Notes under the pieces: generated by a model
Database searches by the model: none
The model's input: only the letters and a program-made list of their open reading frames with translations
What the model was told of the DNA's origin: nothing
Shown: piece by piece, positions 46,095 to 54,302 of the stretch
Layout: the number at the start of each line of letters is the position of its first letter
Position numbering within the stretch: the stretch's first letter is position 1
From: Desulfobulbus sp.
Lineage (GTDB): Bacteria > Desulfobacterota > Desulfobulbia > Desulfobulbales > Desulfobulbaceae
Length of the DNA: 64,000 bases
Direction: 5' to 3'
Assembly (NCBI GenBank): GCA_009780825.1
Contig: WQZH01000006.1
Span: 62,001 to 126,000 of the forward strand
Translations under genes and position numbers: made by a program

Positions 46095-46098
46095 CCCC

Positions 46099-46287
46099 AT
46101 GACCATCGATCCCACGGCCCATCCGGCCGACCTGATCGACCGGGCGCACGCCATGGTGCATTTCCTGGGCACCATCCTGGGAGAGTCCAGGGAAGCGATT
46201 ACCCTGAACAATCAGGACACGGACGGCATGTGCTGCATCCTCGGCGACATCGAGGAACACCTCAAAACGGCCTTGACCAAGCTGTAG
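46099..46287 (+). CDS. Small phage protein, unknown
   Basis: A 62-aa acidic helical protein (HPADLIDRAHAMVHFLGTILGESREAI...ILGDIEEHLKTALTKL) with no membrane segment. GGGGAGG lies upstream, 4 bp after the rha stop, so it is cotranscribed with rha. Small proteins of this pattern accompany Rha/early regions in proteobacterial prophages. The function is unknown. Confidence 0.6.
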   Translation: MTIDPTAHPADLIDRAHAMVHFLGTILGESREAITLNNQDTDGMCCILGDIEEHLKTALTKL

Positions 46288-46311
46288 CAGCCTGTTAACC
46301 ATCCATCATCC

Positions 46312-46364
46312 CGGCGCTGATCAGCGCCGTTTCCCAGGGGAGGCCATCAGGTCTCCCCTTTTTT
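46312..46364 (+). terminator. Tandem hairpins ending the rha unit
   Basis: A perfect palindrome CGGCGCTGATCAGCGCCG (46312-46329) is followed by a classic intrinsic terminator, GGGGAG (46337-46342) with CTCCCC (46353-46358) and a run of six T. It separates the regulatory unit from the lysis and virion genes. Confidence 0.8.
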
Positions 46365-46502
46365 GTTCCGTACCGTTACGGCTCTTCTTGAGTCTTGCCA
46401 TGCGGTACAACCTCCACCACGGGCTCGCCACGCCTGACACTGCCATTGCTGGGGCGGACGCACAGTCCGCTCCTTTTTGAGTTTGCCCATCCGGAGATCG
46501 CC

Positions 46503-46703
46503 ATGATCAGAACAGCGCTGCTCGTCCTGGCCGTCATCGCCGCCCTGTCGGTCAGCAGTGTCCTGCGCCAGCGCTACCACTGCGAACAGGCCTGGCGCGA
46601 CTGCCGGCCGACCATGTTCCCCTGTGAACCGGTCGGCAAGCTCCTGGAAGAAAAACGATACCTGGAAGAGCAGGCCAGGCGGCAGCGAGAGACCTCGCCA
46701 TGA
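46503..46703 (+). CDS. Small single-helix protein of the lysis region
   Basis: A 66-aa protein with an N-terminal membrane helix (TALLVLAVIAALSVSSVL) followed by a charged, cysteine-containing helix (YHCEQAWRDC..., EEKRYLEEQARRQRE). Size, topology and position beside the endolysin are compatible with an i-spanin-like or holin-accessory role, not proven. CGGAGA lies upstream of ATG 46503. Its stop overlaps the next start (ATGA). Confidence 0.6.
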   Translation: MIRTALLVLAVIAALSVSSVLRQRYHCEQAWRDCRPTMFPCEPVGKLLEEKRYLEEQARRQRETSP

Positions 46704-46852
46704 GGATCTGGCTTCCTGAGTGGCTGTACCATGGTTGGCCGTGGCTGGTACTGGGCGGGGCAATTGGATGCTGCGAGACCGTCCTGTCGCTGGTCGCCTG
46801 CGCGCTGGCCGCCTACGCGGCCTGGGTCATCGGGATGCGCTATTGGAGGTGA
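46700..46852 (+). CDS. Tiny hydrophobic phage protein
   Basis: A 50-aa protein starting MRIWLPEWLYHGWPWLVLGG with two hydrophobic segments and a short basic end (GMRYWR). ATG 46700 overlaps the previous stop, and its own stop is 2 bp before the endolysin ATG, so all three are coupled. MRIWLPEWLY-type proteins occur at this place in Mu-like prophages, and a holin or antiholin accessory role is likely. Confidence 0.6.
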   Translation: MRIWLPEWLYHGWPWLVLGGAIGCCETVLSLVACALAAYAAWVIGMRYWR

Positions 46853-46854
46853 AT

Positions 46855-47487
46855 ATGACAAATTTTGCAACCGCACACGCCTTTACCTCCCGTTGGGAAG
46901 GTGGCTTCGTCAACCATCCGAACGACCCTGGCGGCGCGACCAATCATGGCGTGTCCCTGCGTTGGCTGAAATCCGAGGGCATTGACCTCGAGTTTACCCT
47001 GCCCTTTGCCATTGACTACAACGCCGATGGAGTGATCGACATCCTTGATATCAAGGCGCTCACGCCGGAGCAGGCGGCCATCCTTTTCCGGATCGCCTTC
47101 TGGGACTGGCTGCGCCTCGACGAGCTGCCGCTGCTGACGGCCATGGCGGTATATGACGCGGCGGTGAACGTTGGCAGAGGGCAGGCGGTCAAATTTTTAC
47201 AGCGAGCCTGCAACGCCTTGAAGGGCGAGCGTCTGGTCGATGATGGCGTGCTTGGTCCCAAAACCCGCGCCCGGGTCAACGGGGCTGTCACGTTCGTCAC
47301 CACCGATCATCTCCTGGCCTTGTCCTGTGTGGGCATGCGTGAGGTGTTCCACTCCATGCTGGCTGCCAGTTCGCCGTATCCCGATGGCCGGGACTACCGG
47401 CCTTTTCTGAGGGGATGGCTGAACCGCACCGCAGATTTGCGCTCATACATAAACACCAGGGGAGTTCCAGATGCGAAAGCGGCGTAA
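46855..47487 (+). CDS. Phage endolysin, glycoside hydrolase 108 family
   Basis: Peptidoglycan-degrading lysozyme-like enzyme of 210 aa. It has the catalytic EGG signature (SRWEGGFVNHPNDPGGATNHGVS) at the N-terminus, VYDAAVNVGRGQAVKFLQRA midway and a C-terminal PG_binding_3 domain. No signal peptide is present, so it depends on the holin for release. GGAGG is just upstream of the ATG. A DxDxDG-like loop (DYNADGVIDILD) near residue 60 could bind calcium. Confidence 0.9.
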   Translation: MTNFATAHAFTSRWEGGFVNHPNDPGGATNHGVSLRWLKSEGIDLEFTLPFAIDYNADGVIDILDIKALTPEQAAILFRIAFWDWLRLDELPLLTAMAVYDAAVNVGRGQAVKFLQRACNALKGERLVDDGVLGPKTRARVNGAVTFVTTDHLLALSCVGMREVFHSMLAASSPYPDGRDYRPFLRGWLNRTADLRSYINTRGVPDAKAA

Positions 47488-47617
47488 AGACGCCCCGGCC
47501 GCGGAGCCGCCCCGCCCGAAAAAACGAAGCGAGACGGACCGGGTGGCCTGGCTGCAAGGGCTGCATGTGATCTGGCAATGGAAACGACAACAAGAGGGAA
47601 AACGAGATGGGATTTGA
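47471..47617 (+). CDS. Small basic phage protein
   Basis: A 48-aa, very basic protein (MRKRRKDAPAAEPPRPKKRSE...WKRQQEGKRDG) starting within the endolysin 3' end and overlapping it by 17 bp. A good AGGGGAG lies upstream. A further 16-codon frame (47607-47657, MGFDLTGLFSGDGEVD) links it to the holin start. Conserved small frames in this slot are common in Mu-like phages. The function is unknown. Confidence 0.45.
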   Translation: MRKRRKDAPAAEPPRPKKRSETDRVAWLQGLHVIWQWKRQQEGKRDGI

Positions 47618-47656
47618 CCTGACCGGCCTTTTCTCAGGGGATGGGGAGGTGGACTG

Positions 47657-48190
47657 ATGGCTGCAAAATGGATCGATGCGCTGGCCACTGTGGCCCCGGT
47701 GGCCGCGTCCATGATCGGCGGGCCGCTGGCGGGTGTGGCGGTCAAGACCTTGGCTGGGGTCTTTGGACTCGGTGACGCCGCCACCGAGTCTGATATTGAG
47801 CGGGCCGTGCTCGGAATGACGCCTGATCTGATGCTGAAGATCAAGGAGGTCGATGCCGGCCTGAAAAAGACCTTGATCCAGGCCGGAGTCGACCTTGAAC
47901 GCATCGCCCAGGAAGACCGGGCCAGCGCCCGCGATCTGGCCGGTCGGACCGGGGTCACGATGCAGGTGGTCATCACCCTGGTCCTGACCGCCATATTTGC
48001 CTCCTGCATCTGGGCCATGTTCGCCGGGCGCATGGAGCCCCTGTCCGAGGCCACGCGCTCGATCCTCAACATGGCGATCGGCACGGTGGGCGGCTATCTG
48101 GGAGCGGCCGTGACCTTTTTCCTGGGCAGCACGGCTGGAAGCCAGACCAAAGACAAACTGCTCTACAACTCCGAGCCGTTTAACGGGTGA
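47657..48190 (+). CDS. 3TM holin
   Basis: A 177-aa membrane protein of the three-helix phage/gene-transfer-agent holin family. The N-terminal part has a hydrophobic stretch (PVAASMIGGPLAGVAVKTLAGVFGLG) and an amphipathic region (DLERIAQEDRASARDLA). Two helices follow (MQVVITLVLTAIFASCIWAMF and ILNMAIGTVGGYLGAAVTFFLGS). It would time release of the endolysin. It starts on the stop of a tiny 16-codon frame. Confidence 0.85.
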   Translation: MAAKWIDALATVAPVAASMIGGPLAGVAVKTLAGVFGLGDAATESDIERAVLGMTPDLMLKIKEVDAGLKKTLIQAGVDLERIAQEDRASARDLAGRTGVTMQVVITLVLTAIFASCIWAMFAGRMEPLSEATRSILNMAIGTVGGYLGAAVTFFLGSTAGSQTKDKLLYNSEPFNG

Positions 48191-48229
48191 TCAGGGGACA
48201 GACAATGGCGCGGAGAATAAAACCAACTG

Positions 48230-48445
48230 ATGGATGAGGTCGATGTTGCCCAGGAGCTGCAGGATGCCCATTTGCGCCGGCTGCTCGCTGCCCGGGTCTA
48301 TGCCTTGCCCAGGGGCGAGGCAGCCAGGCAATGCGTCACCTGCGGCGGCCCAATTCCCGAAGAGCGCCGGCAGGCCATGCCCGGCTGTCAAAACTGCGTG
48401 AGCTGCCAGACGGCGGCGGAACGCGCGATCAAGGAGGCGAGATGA
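48230..48445 (+). CDS. TraR/DksA-type zinc-finger protein
   Basis: A 71-aa protein with a C4 zinc finger CVTCGGPIPEERRQAMPGC...C, as in TraR and phage DksA homologues that bind the RNA polymerase secondary channel. The N-terminal helix carries acidic residues (MDEVDVAQELQD), as in TraR. It may tune host transcription during lytic growth. The stop overlaps the gp25-like start. Confidence 0.87.
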   Translation: MDEVDVAQELQDAHLRRLLAARVYALPRGEAARQCVTCGGPIPEERRQAMPGCQNCVSCQTAAERAIKEAR

Positions 48446-48825
48446 ACGAAACAAACCTGACCATCGCGGTGCTCTCACTGCTCCGGGAGATGGGCGGCTG
48501 GGGCATCGATGTGGTGCTGGTGTGCGCCCTGATCGTGCCGCCGCTGCTCGGATTTATGTCAATGGTCCTGGGAGTGCGGACCATCCGCTCCCTCGAAGGC
48601 GTCATGATCAAGGGCATGGCGCGGGTTGAGGCCATCACCAGGGAAATGGGCGTCCGCTACGACAACAACGTCCTGCTGGTGAAGGATCACCAGCAGTTGG
48701 TGCGCAACTACCAGGCCATGACCGACGGCGTGCTCGACGTGATCAAGGAAAACACCAAGACCATCACCCTGGCGACCGCCAGGATGGAGGGGCTGCAGGG
48801 GAGACGATGGAACGCCGAATCATGA
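48442..48825 (+). CDS. Mu gp25-like protein (DUF2730)
   Basis: A 127-aa protein with one N-terminal membrane helix (GIDVVLVCALIVPPLLGFMSMVLGV) and a helical remainder. Its position between the DksA-like gene and the gp26-like gene is that of Mu gp25. AAGGAGG lies 6 nt upstream of ATG 48442. The role in morphogenesis or lysis is unknown. Confidence 0.75.
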   Translation: MNETNLTIAVLSLLREMGGWGIDVVLVCALIVPPLLGFMSMVLGVRTIRSLEGVMIKGMARVEAITREMGVRYDNNVLLVKDHQQLVRNYQAMTDGVLDVIKENTKTITLATARMEGLQGRRWNAES

Positions 48826-49049
48826 AGGGCCACCTGGCCGAGCTGGAAGAGAAAAAGAAGCGGCTGGCGATTGCCATGCGTGGCAACTGCGAGCGGGTCG
48901 GCATGCTGGTCAACCCGCTGATCAGCGACCTGGCCGAGATGCGGATCGCCGAGGCCGCCCAGTTGATGGACGAGATCGTGGTGCAGCAGGCCGAGCTGCT
49001 GAACGTCAGCGCCAAAATCGCCTCGATCAGCGCCGAGTTGTATGGCTAG
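48807..49049 (+). CDS. Mu gp26-like protein
   Basis: An 80-aa, largely helical protein (HLAELEEKKKRLAIAMRGNCERVGMLVNPLISDLAE...DEIVVQQAELLNVSAKI) in the Mu gp26 slot. It overlaps both neighbours, consistent with a tight operon. The function is unknown. Confidence 0.75.
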   Translation: MERRIMKGHLAELEEKKKRLAIAMRGNCERVGMLVNPLISDLAEMRIAEAAQLMDEIVVQQAELLNVSAKIASISAELYG

Positions 49050-49476
49050 GAAAGGCGACCGGGCGCACCTCGAACCGCAGGCCATCCGGCTGTATGCCGA
49101 CGGCCGCGGACTGTCCGACATCGCGGCCCTGCTGGGGGTGTCGGTCACCAGCCTGAGCCGCTGGAAGGAGGAGAGCCGCATCCCCTCGGCCGGGATGGAC
49201 GAGTGGGACCGGGCCAGGATGCAGAAGCGGTCGAACATTCAGCGGCTGCGCGATCTGTTCGAGGATCAGCTGCAGTTTTTGGAAGGGGTGTCGGCCGCGG
49301 AACGGTCGGCGCCGATGATGGATACCCTCTCCAAGATGGGCAGCCTGCTCGAGCGCTGGGACAAGATTGAGCGGACCCAGCAGGTGGTGGAGGCGGTGTT
49401 CAAAGAAGGGGAAAGGTCCCGGGAAATGACGCCGGAGCAACTGCAGGAGGCGATCCGCAAGGTTTATGGGGTCTGA
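49042..49476 (+). CDS. Mu gp27-like DNA-binding protein (DUF1804), small terminase candidate
   Basis: A 144-aa protein with an N-terminal helix-turn-helix (IRLYADGRGLSDIAALLGVSVTSLSRWKEES) and a helical C-terminus. In Mu-like phages this gene precedes the large terminase and probably supplies the DNA-recognition subunit. It overlaps the terminase start by 11 bp. Confidence 0.82.
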   Translation: MARKGDRAHLEPQAIRLYADGRGLSDIAALLGVSVTSLSRWKEESRIPSAGMDEWDRARMQKRSNIQRLRDLFEDQLQFLEGVSAAERSAPMMDTLSKMGSLLERWDKIERTQQVVEAVFKEGERSREMTPEQLQEAIRKVYGV

Positions 49477-50797
49477 ACTGTTTTATCCCTATCAGCAGCG
49501 ATGGATCGCGGGCGAGTACCGGTTCAAGATCGGCATGTTCGCCCGTCAGACCGGAAAGACCTTCTGCACCACCTTCGAGATCGCCCGCGACTGCCAGTTG
49601 GCCGACCTTGCCGGCAAACGCGAGCGGTGGGTGATTCTCAGCCGGGGCGAGCGCCAGGCCAGGGAGGCGATCGAAGAGGGAGTCAAGCGCCATTGTCAGG
49701 CCTTGGGCTCGCTGGTGCGGACGGTCGAGCAGGAGGTGCGCACCGACGGCGCCGCCTACCGCGCCCTGGAAGTCGAGTTTCCGTCCGGCGCGAAAATCAC
49801 CGCCCTGCCGGCCAACCCGGACACAGCCCGCGGCTTTTCGGCCAATGTCTTTCTCGACGAGTTCGCCTTCCATCTGGACAGCCGCAAGATCTGGACCGCG
49901 CTCTTCCCGGTGATTTCCGCCGGCCATAAGCTGCGGGTGGTCAGCACGCCCAACGGCAAGGGCAACAAGTTTTACGACCTGATGACCGGCAGGGACGAGA
50001 TCTGGTATCGCCAAACCACCGACATCTATCAGGCGGTGGCCGACGGCCTGCCGCGCGATATTGCGGAACTGCGGGCTGGCATGGGCGACGAGGACGCTTG
50101 GGCGCAGGAGTACGAGCTGCAATGGCTGGACGAGGCAAGCGCCTGGCTATCCTTCGAGTTGATCAACTCCTGCGAAGACGAGATGGCCGGCCGGCCCGGA
50201 GAGTACCAGGGCGGCCCCTGCTTTGTCGGCGTGGACATCGGCTCGCGCCACGACCTGTTCGTGATCTGGGTGGACGAGATGGTGGGCGACGTGGCCTGGT
50301 GCCGGGAGATCATCGCCCAGAAACGGATCAGCTTTGCCGAGCAGGATGCGCTGCTGGCCGAAGTGTTCGGCCGCTACCAGGTGGCCCGCTGCTGCATGGA
50401 CCAGACCGGCATGGGCGAGAAGCCGGTCGAGGACGCGCGGCGCCGGCATGGTTCCCGGGTGGAGGGCGTGCTGTTCACCGGCCCGAACAAACTGGTCATG
50501 GCCACCATGGGCAAGGAGCAGTTCGAGGACCGCAAGTGCCGCATCCCTATGGGAGACACGGTACTCAGGGCGGATCTGCACAAGCTGCAGAAAATCACCG
50601 GCCCGACCGGAGCGCCCAGGTTTGTGGCCGAGTCTGACAGCGCCGGCCATGCCGACCGGACCTGGGCCAAGTTTCTGGCAGTCAATGCCGCCAGCGGCGG
50701 AGCCTTTGATCCGGTAGTGCGCTCAACCGGCCAACGGCGGCATGTGGCCGCTGATTTCACCGGCGTGGTCAGCCGGCGTGACACCATGGGGTATTAA
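49466..50797 (+). CDS. Terminase large subunit (Mu gp28)
   Basis: DNA-packaging motor and nuclease, 443 aa. The ATPase part has a Walker A-like GMFARQTGKTFC near residue 25 and Walker B NVFLDEFAF. The nuclease part has FVGVDIGSRHDLFV, CCMDQTGMGEKPVED and ESDSAGHADRTW. Being Mu-type, it should support headful packaging. The frame is intact. Confidence 0.92.
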   Translation: MGSELFYPYQQRWIAGEYRFKIGMFARQTGKTFCTTFEIARDCQLADLAGKRERWVILSRGERQAREAIEEGVKRHCQALGSLVRTVEQEVRTDGAAYRALEVEFPSGAKITALPANPDTARGFSANVFLDEFAFHLDSRKIWTALFPVISAGHKLRVVSTPNGKGNKFYDLMTGRDEIWYRQTTDIYQAVADGLPRDIAELRAGMGDEDAWAQEYELQWLDEASAWLSFELINSCEDEMAGRPGEYQGGPCFVGVDIGSRHDLFVIWVDEMVGDVAWCREIIAQKRISFAEQDALLAEVFGRYQVARCCMDQTGMGEKPVEDARRRHGSRVEGVLFTGPNKLVMATMGKEQFEDRKCRIPMGDTVLRADLHKLQKITGPTGAPRFVAESDSAGHADRTWAKFLAVNAASGGAFDPVVRSTGQRRHVAADFTGVVSRRDTMGY

Positions 50798-52252
50798 ATG
50801 ACGACCTTGCCCACAGAGCTGCGCCACGAGATTGCCACCATCGCCTCGGACCCGATAATCCCGGCCTTTGGCGGGGTGCTGCGCAACCAGGACACGACCC
50901 TCCTGACCCGGGGCGGCGGCAAGGGTCTGGCGATCTACGACGAGATCGAGCGCGACGGCCACGCCTTTGCGGTGCTCTCCAAGCGCAAGCACGCGATCAT
51001 CGCCCGCGAGTGGCAGGTGGATCCGGCCTCGTCGGGAAGGCTGGATCAACGCGCCGCCGACCTGGTCCGGACGCAGTTGGCCAACCTCCAGTTCGATCAG
51101 GTGTGTTTGAAATTGCTCGACGCCACCCTCAAGGGTTACAGCGTCGGCGAGATCATCTGGGCGATCGACGGGTCCGAGATCGTGGCGGCAAGGATCAAGG
51201 TCAAGCCGCAGCGGCGCTTTCTCTTCGACGAGGAGCAGCAGCCCCGGCTGGTCACCCTGGACAACCTGTTTCCCGGCAACCCATTGCCGCCGCGCAAGTT
51301 CATCGTCCACCGGTGCGGCGCCAAAGACGACGACAACCCCTATGGCCTGGGGCTCGGGCACCAGTTGTTCTGGCCGGTGTTCTTCAAGCGGCAGGGCATC
51401 ACCTTCTGGCTGACCTTTGTCGATAAGTTTGCCTCGCCCACCGCTATGGGCGAATACCCGCCGGGAACACCGGAGGCGGATCAGCGGAAGCTGCTGGCCT
51501 CCTTGGCGGCCATCTCCCAGGAGGGCGGGATCATCGTGCCCCAGGGCATGGTGGTCCGGTTTCTGGAGGCGGCCCGCTCGGGCATCGACACCTACGAGCA
51601 TCTGGCCCGCTACATGGACGAGCAGATCAGCGAGTGCGTGCTGGGCGAGACGCTCTCCACCAACATCGGCAGCTCCGGCAGCCTGGCCGCGTCCAACACC
51701 CACAACGAGGTGCGGCTCGAATTGGCCAAGGGCGATTCGGATCTGTTGTCCGCCACCCTCAACGAGACCCTGATCCGCTGGATGGTGGAGCTGAATGTGC
51801 CCGGCGCCAACCCGCCCAAGGTCTGGCGCGACTTTGGCGAGGGGGAAGATCTCAAGATGCGGTCGGAGACCGACAAGAACCTGAGCGACATGGGTTTCGA
51901 GCCGGACGAGGCCTACATCAACGCCACCTACGGCGGCGCCTGGCGGCGGCGCGCGGGCGGGTTCCCGCCGCCAGGCAGCTTTCGCCCGGAGGCCACCCAG
52001 TTCGCCGAACAGCCAGCTGACACCGTGGACCTGTTGGCTGACCAAACCATAGCCGAGGCCGGCGGCGCCGGCATGGTGGACGCGGTCTGGCGGCTCCTGG
52101 CCCAGTGCGGCAGCCTGGACGAGGCGCAGGAGCGATTGCTCGAGACCTACGACCGGATCCCGGTCGAGCCGACCGGGACCGCCCTGGGCAACCGGATGTT
52201 CCAGGCCGGGCTGACCGGACGGGCCGAGATCCTTGACGAGGTCCGGAGATGA
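50798..52252 (+). CDS. Portal protein (Mu gp29, DUF935)
   Basis: A 484-aa portal forming the DNA entry dodecamer. DUF935 landmarks are LKRKHAI-type SKRKHAIIAREWQVDPAS, KGYSVGEIIWAIDGSEI, the FWLTFVDKFASPTAMGEYP block and LGETLSTNIGSSGSLAASNTHNEVR. It starts directly after the terminase stop, and its stop overlaps the gp30-like start. It is intact. Confidence 0.92.
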   Translation: MTTLPTELRHEIATIASDPIIPAFGGVLRNQDTTLLTRGGGKGLAIYDEIERDGHAFAVLSKRKHAIIAREWQVDPASSGRLDQRAADLVRTQLANLQFDQVCLKLLDATLKGYSVGEIIWAIDGSEIVAARIKVKPQRRFLFDEEQQPRLVTLDNLFPGNPLPPRKFIVHRCGAKDDDNPYGLGLGHQLFWPVFFKRQGITFWLTFVDKFASPTAMGEYPPGTPEADQRKLLASLAAISQEGGIIVPQGMVVRFLEAARSGIDTYEHLARYMDEQISECVLGETLSTNIGSSGSLAASNTHNEVRLELAKGDSDLLSATLNETLIRWMVELNVPGANPPKVWRDFGEGEDLKMRSETDKNLSDMGFEPDEAYINATYGGAWRRRAGGFPPPGSFRPEATQFAEQPADTVDLLADQTIAEAGGAGMVDAVWRLLAQCGSLDEAQERLLETYDRIPVEPTGTALGNRMFQAGLTGRAEILDEVRR

Positions 52253-53443
52253 CCGCCGCATACGGCAGCCTGCCCTTCGAGCAGGCGGAGGCGTTCTTCC
52301 GCGGCAAGATCAACATCCCCACCAGCCGCTGGGATGACCTCAAGCGCGGCGAGCATGCCCGGGGTTTCATGATCGCCGGGGGCATGCGCGACGACCTGCT
52401 CTGCGACTTCCGCCAGGCCATTGCCAAGGCCATCGAGCGGGGCACCACCCTGGAGGAGTTCCGGGGGGGATTTCAACGACATCGTGGGCAGGTACGGCTG
52501 GAGCTACAACGGCGGCCAGGGCTGGCGCACCCGGGTGATCTACGACACCAACCTGCGCACCGCCTACCAGGCCGGGCGCTACCAGCAGATGACCGACCCG
52601 GACGTGCTGGCCTCCCGGCCCTATTGGCAATATTGCCACGGCGACAGCCGCCATCCCCGGCCGGAGCATCTGGCCTGGAACGGGATGGCGCTCGACGCCG
52701 ACGATCCCTGGTGGTCGACCCATTACCCGCCCAACGGCTGGGGCTGCAAGTGCAAGGTGGTGCCGCTCTCCCGGGGCGACATGAACAGAGCCGGCAAGGA
52801 CGAGGCCGACGACGCCCCGCCGGACACGATCGATCCGGCAACCGGCGAGCCGGCCGGGATCGATAAGGGCTGGGACTATAACGTGGGCTAGGCCGCCTTC
52901 GGCAGACAACTGTCCGCCGAGGTCATGGATGCCTGGCGGGCACAGGGCGGCAAGGCCTGGCAGCGGCTGACGCCCGGTGATTGGCAGAGCGCAGGCCGGC
53001 CCGAACGGCTGCCGGCCGACCAGCCCAAGGCCGAGGTCGGGCCGAAGCTGACGACACCAATGGCAGCGGCTCAGGCCCTGACCCGCATCATGGGCGCCGG
53101 CGAGCGCATCTACACTCTGCCCACGGGCGGCAAGGTCCTGGTGAACGCCACGACCCTGGCCAGCCACCTCGACCTGGACCGCAGCCCGTATCTGCCGCTG
53201 CTGCCGGAGGTGCTGGAGGATCCCTACGAGATCTGGCTTGCCTTCGAGCAGCACAGGGCCACCAACAAGGTGGAGCTGCGGCAGCGGCTGATCAAGATGG
53301 TGCAACTGGATAAGGAGCGCGGACTGCTGGTGACGGCTCAGGCGAGAAACGGGCTGCTGGAGGCGTGGACCATGATCCCGACGTCGAAGATCGGGTATCT
53401 CGATAACCAGCGGGCCGGGAAACTGTTGTGGGGGCGGGAGTGA
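52249..53443 (+). pseudogene. Mu gp30/F-like minor head protein (MuF + PBECR2-type nuclease), broken
   Basis: The N-terminus (PFEQAEAFFRGKINIPTSRWDDL) begins at 52249. A run of seven G (52463-52469) then shifts the frame by +1; six G would keep it open. The MuF core continues from about 52470 (WRTRVIYDTNLRTAYQAGRY, PEHLAWNGMALDADDPWW, PPNGWGCKCKV) to an in-frame TAG at 52889-52891. After the amber, in the same frame, comes the C-terminal domain ending YLDNQRAGKLLWG. Intact relatives are about 400 aa. If real, the lesions would block head assembly. Confidence 0.82.
52925..53443 (+). CDS. C-terminal part of the gp30-like protein, PBECR2-like nuclease domain
   Basis: A 172-aa frame from ATG 52925, 34 bp after the amber and in frame with the MuF segment, with GAGG just upstream. 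Residues from about 85 (YEIWLAFEQHRATNKVELRQRLIKM ... LEAWTMIPTSKIGYLDNQRAGKLLW) resemble the phage Barnase-EndoU-ColicinE5/D-RelE-like nuclease domains attached to MuF proteins. Such domains are thought to be injected with phage DNA. It may be made separately here. Confidence 0.6.
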   Translation: MDAWRAQGGKAWQRLTPGDWQSAGRPERLPADQPKAEVGPKLTTPMAAAQALTRIMGAGERIYTLPTGGKVLVNATTLASHLDLDRSPYLPLLPEVLEDPYEIWLAFEQHRATNKVELRQRLIKMVQLDKERGLLVTAQARNGLLEAWTMIPTSKIGYLDNQRAGKLLWGRE

Positions 53444-53560
53444 ACGGGTGGGGCCTCAAGCTGCCGCATCAGCCCGGGCTCCCGGTGTCGGCTGTTGGGA
53501 TTGCGGCCCAACCGGCACCATCGTGCCTGAATATATAATCGGAAAGGCGGGGTTTGTCAA

Positions 53561-54094
53561 ATGGCGGGAGCTGCAATCGAAATCAGCGTCAAGGTTGATG
53601 ACCGCGAGATCCTCGCGGCCCTGGAGCGGCTGCAGGCCCAGAGTGGCAGGATGGCGTCGGTGTTCAAGAACATCGGCGAGCACCTGCTGCGCTCGACCCA
53701 GCAGCGGTTTCATGACCAGGTGGACCCGGACGACCGGCCCTGGCAGGCCCTGCAAGCCTCGACCGTGGCCGCCAAGGCGGCGCGGGGCCACAGTCCGTCA
53801 ATTTTGCGGGCGCGCGGCTACCTGGCCGATCTCATCCGTTACCAGGCCGACGACAGCGGGGTGCGGATCGGAACCAATATGGTCTACGGCGGTATCCACC
53901 AGTTCGGGAAGAAGACCAGTCCGCATGTGATCAGGCCGAGAAACAAAAAAGCCCTGTCCTGGCCAGGGGCCAGAAACCCGGTGCGGAGCGTCAACCATCC
54001 GGGATCGAACATTCCGGCGCGGCCCTTCCTCGGGATCTCGCGGCAGGATAAGGACCGGATCCTGGAGATCATCGCCGACCATCTGAAGCCGTAA
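53561..54094 (+). CDS. Phage virion morphogenesis protein (Mu gpG)
   Basis: A 177-aa protein with the family pattern KVDDREILAALERLQAQSGRM, STQQRFHDQVDPDDRPWQALQAST, YGGIHQFGKKT and RPFLGISRQDKDRILEIIADHL. In Mu, gpG is a virion-morphogenesis factor acting at head-tail joining. A 118-bp gap precedes it, and a palindromic repeat follows its stop by 7 bp. Confidence 0.87.
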   Translation: MAGAAIEISVKVDDREILAALERLQAQSGRMASVFKNIGEHLLRSTQQRFHDQVDPDDRPWQALQASTVAAKAARGHSPSILRARGYLADLIRYQADDSGVRIGTNMVYGGIHQFGKKTSPHVIRPRNKKALSWPGARNPVRSVNHPGSNIPARPFLGISRQDKDRILEIIADHLKP

Positions 54095-54100
54095 TGGCCC

Positions 54101-54170
54101 GGATTTCTCGTCGCCGCGCTCCTCGAAATGACTGAGTGGTTGGTCATTTCGACCGGAGGGAGAAATCTCC
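54101..54170. repeat. Palindromic repeat in the prophage, copy A
   Basis: GGATTTCTCG...CCTCGAAATGAC faces GGTCATTTCGACC...GAGAAATCTCC. The same core sequences as the islet repeats occur here with the two halves in the opposite order. It lies immediately after the gpG stop. Confidence 0.7.
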
Positions 54171-54302
54171 GCAAGAGACGAAGCCGTAAAACGCCGGGAT
54201 TTGCGTTTTTGTTCCAGTCCGCCCCCAAGGACGGACCGGTCCCGGCCAATCGAATACAGGAAATTTTAAAGGCAGTTTAAACGCGGTTCATGCGGAGGAC
54301 AC

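Noticed and set aside
43200..46900. Mu left end, MuA/MuB transposase or Ner repressor
   Set aside because: No DDE transposase, AAA+ MuB or small HTH repressor frame is present. The left boundary is instead explained by the tRNA fragment and tyrosine integrase.
52889..52891. TAG in the gp30-like gene as pyrrolysine or suppressed amber
   Set aside because: The same gene already has a G-run frameshift, and a plausible new start follows. Nothing nearby suggests Pyl machinery, so decay, error or a split gene is simpler.
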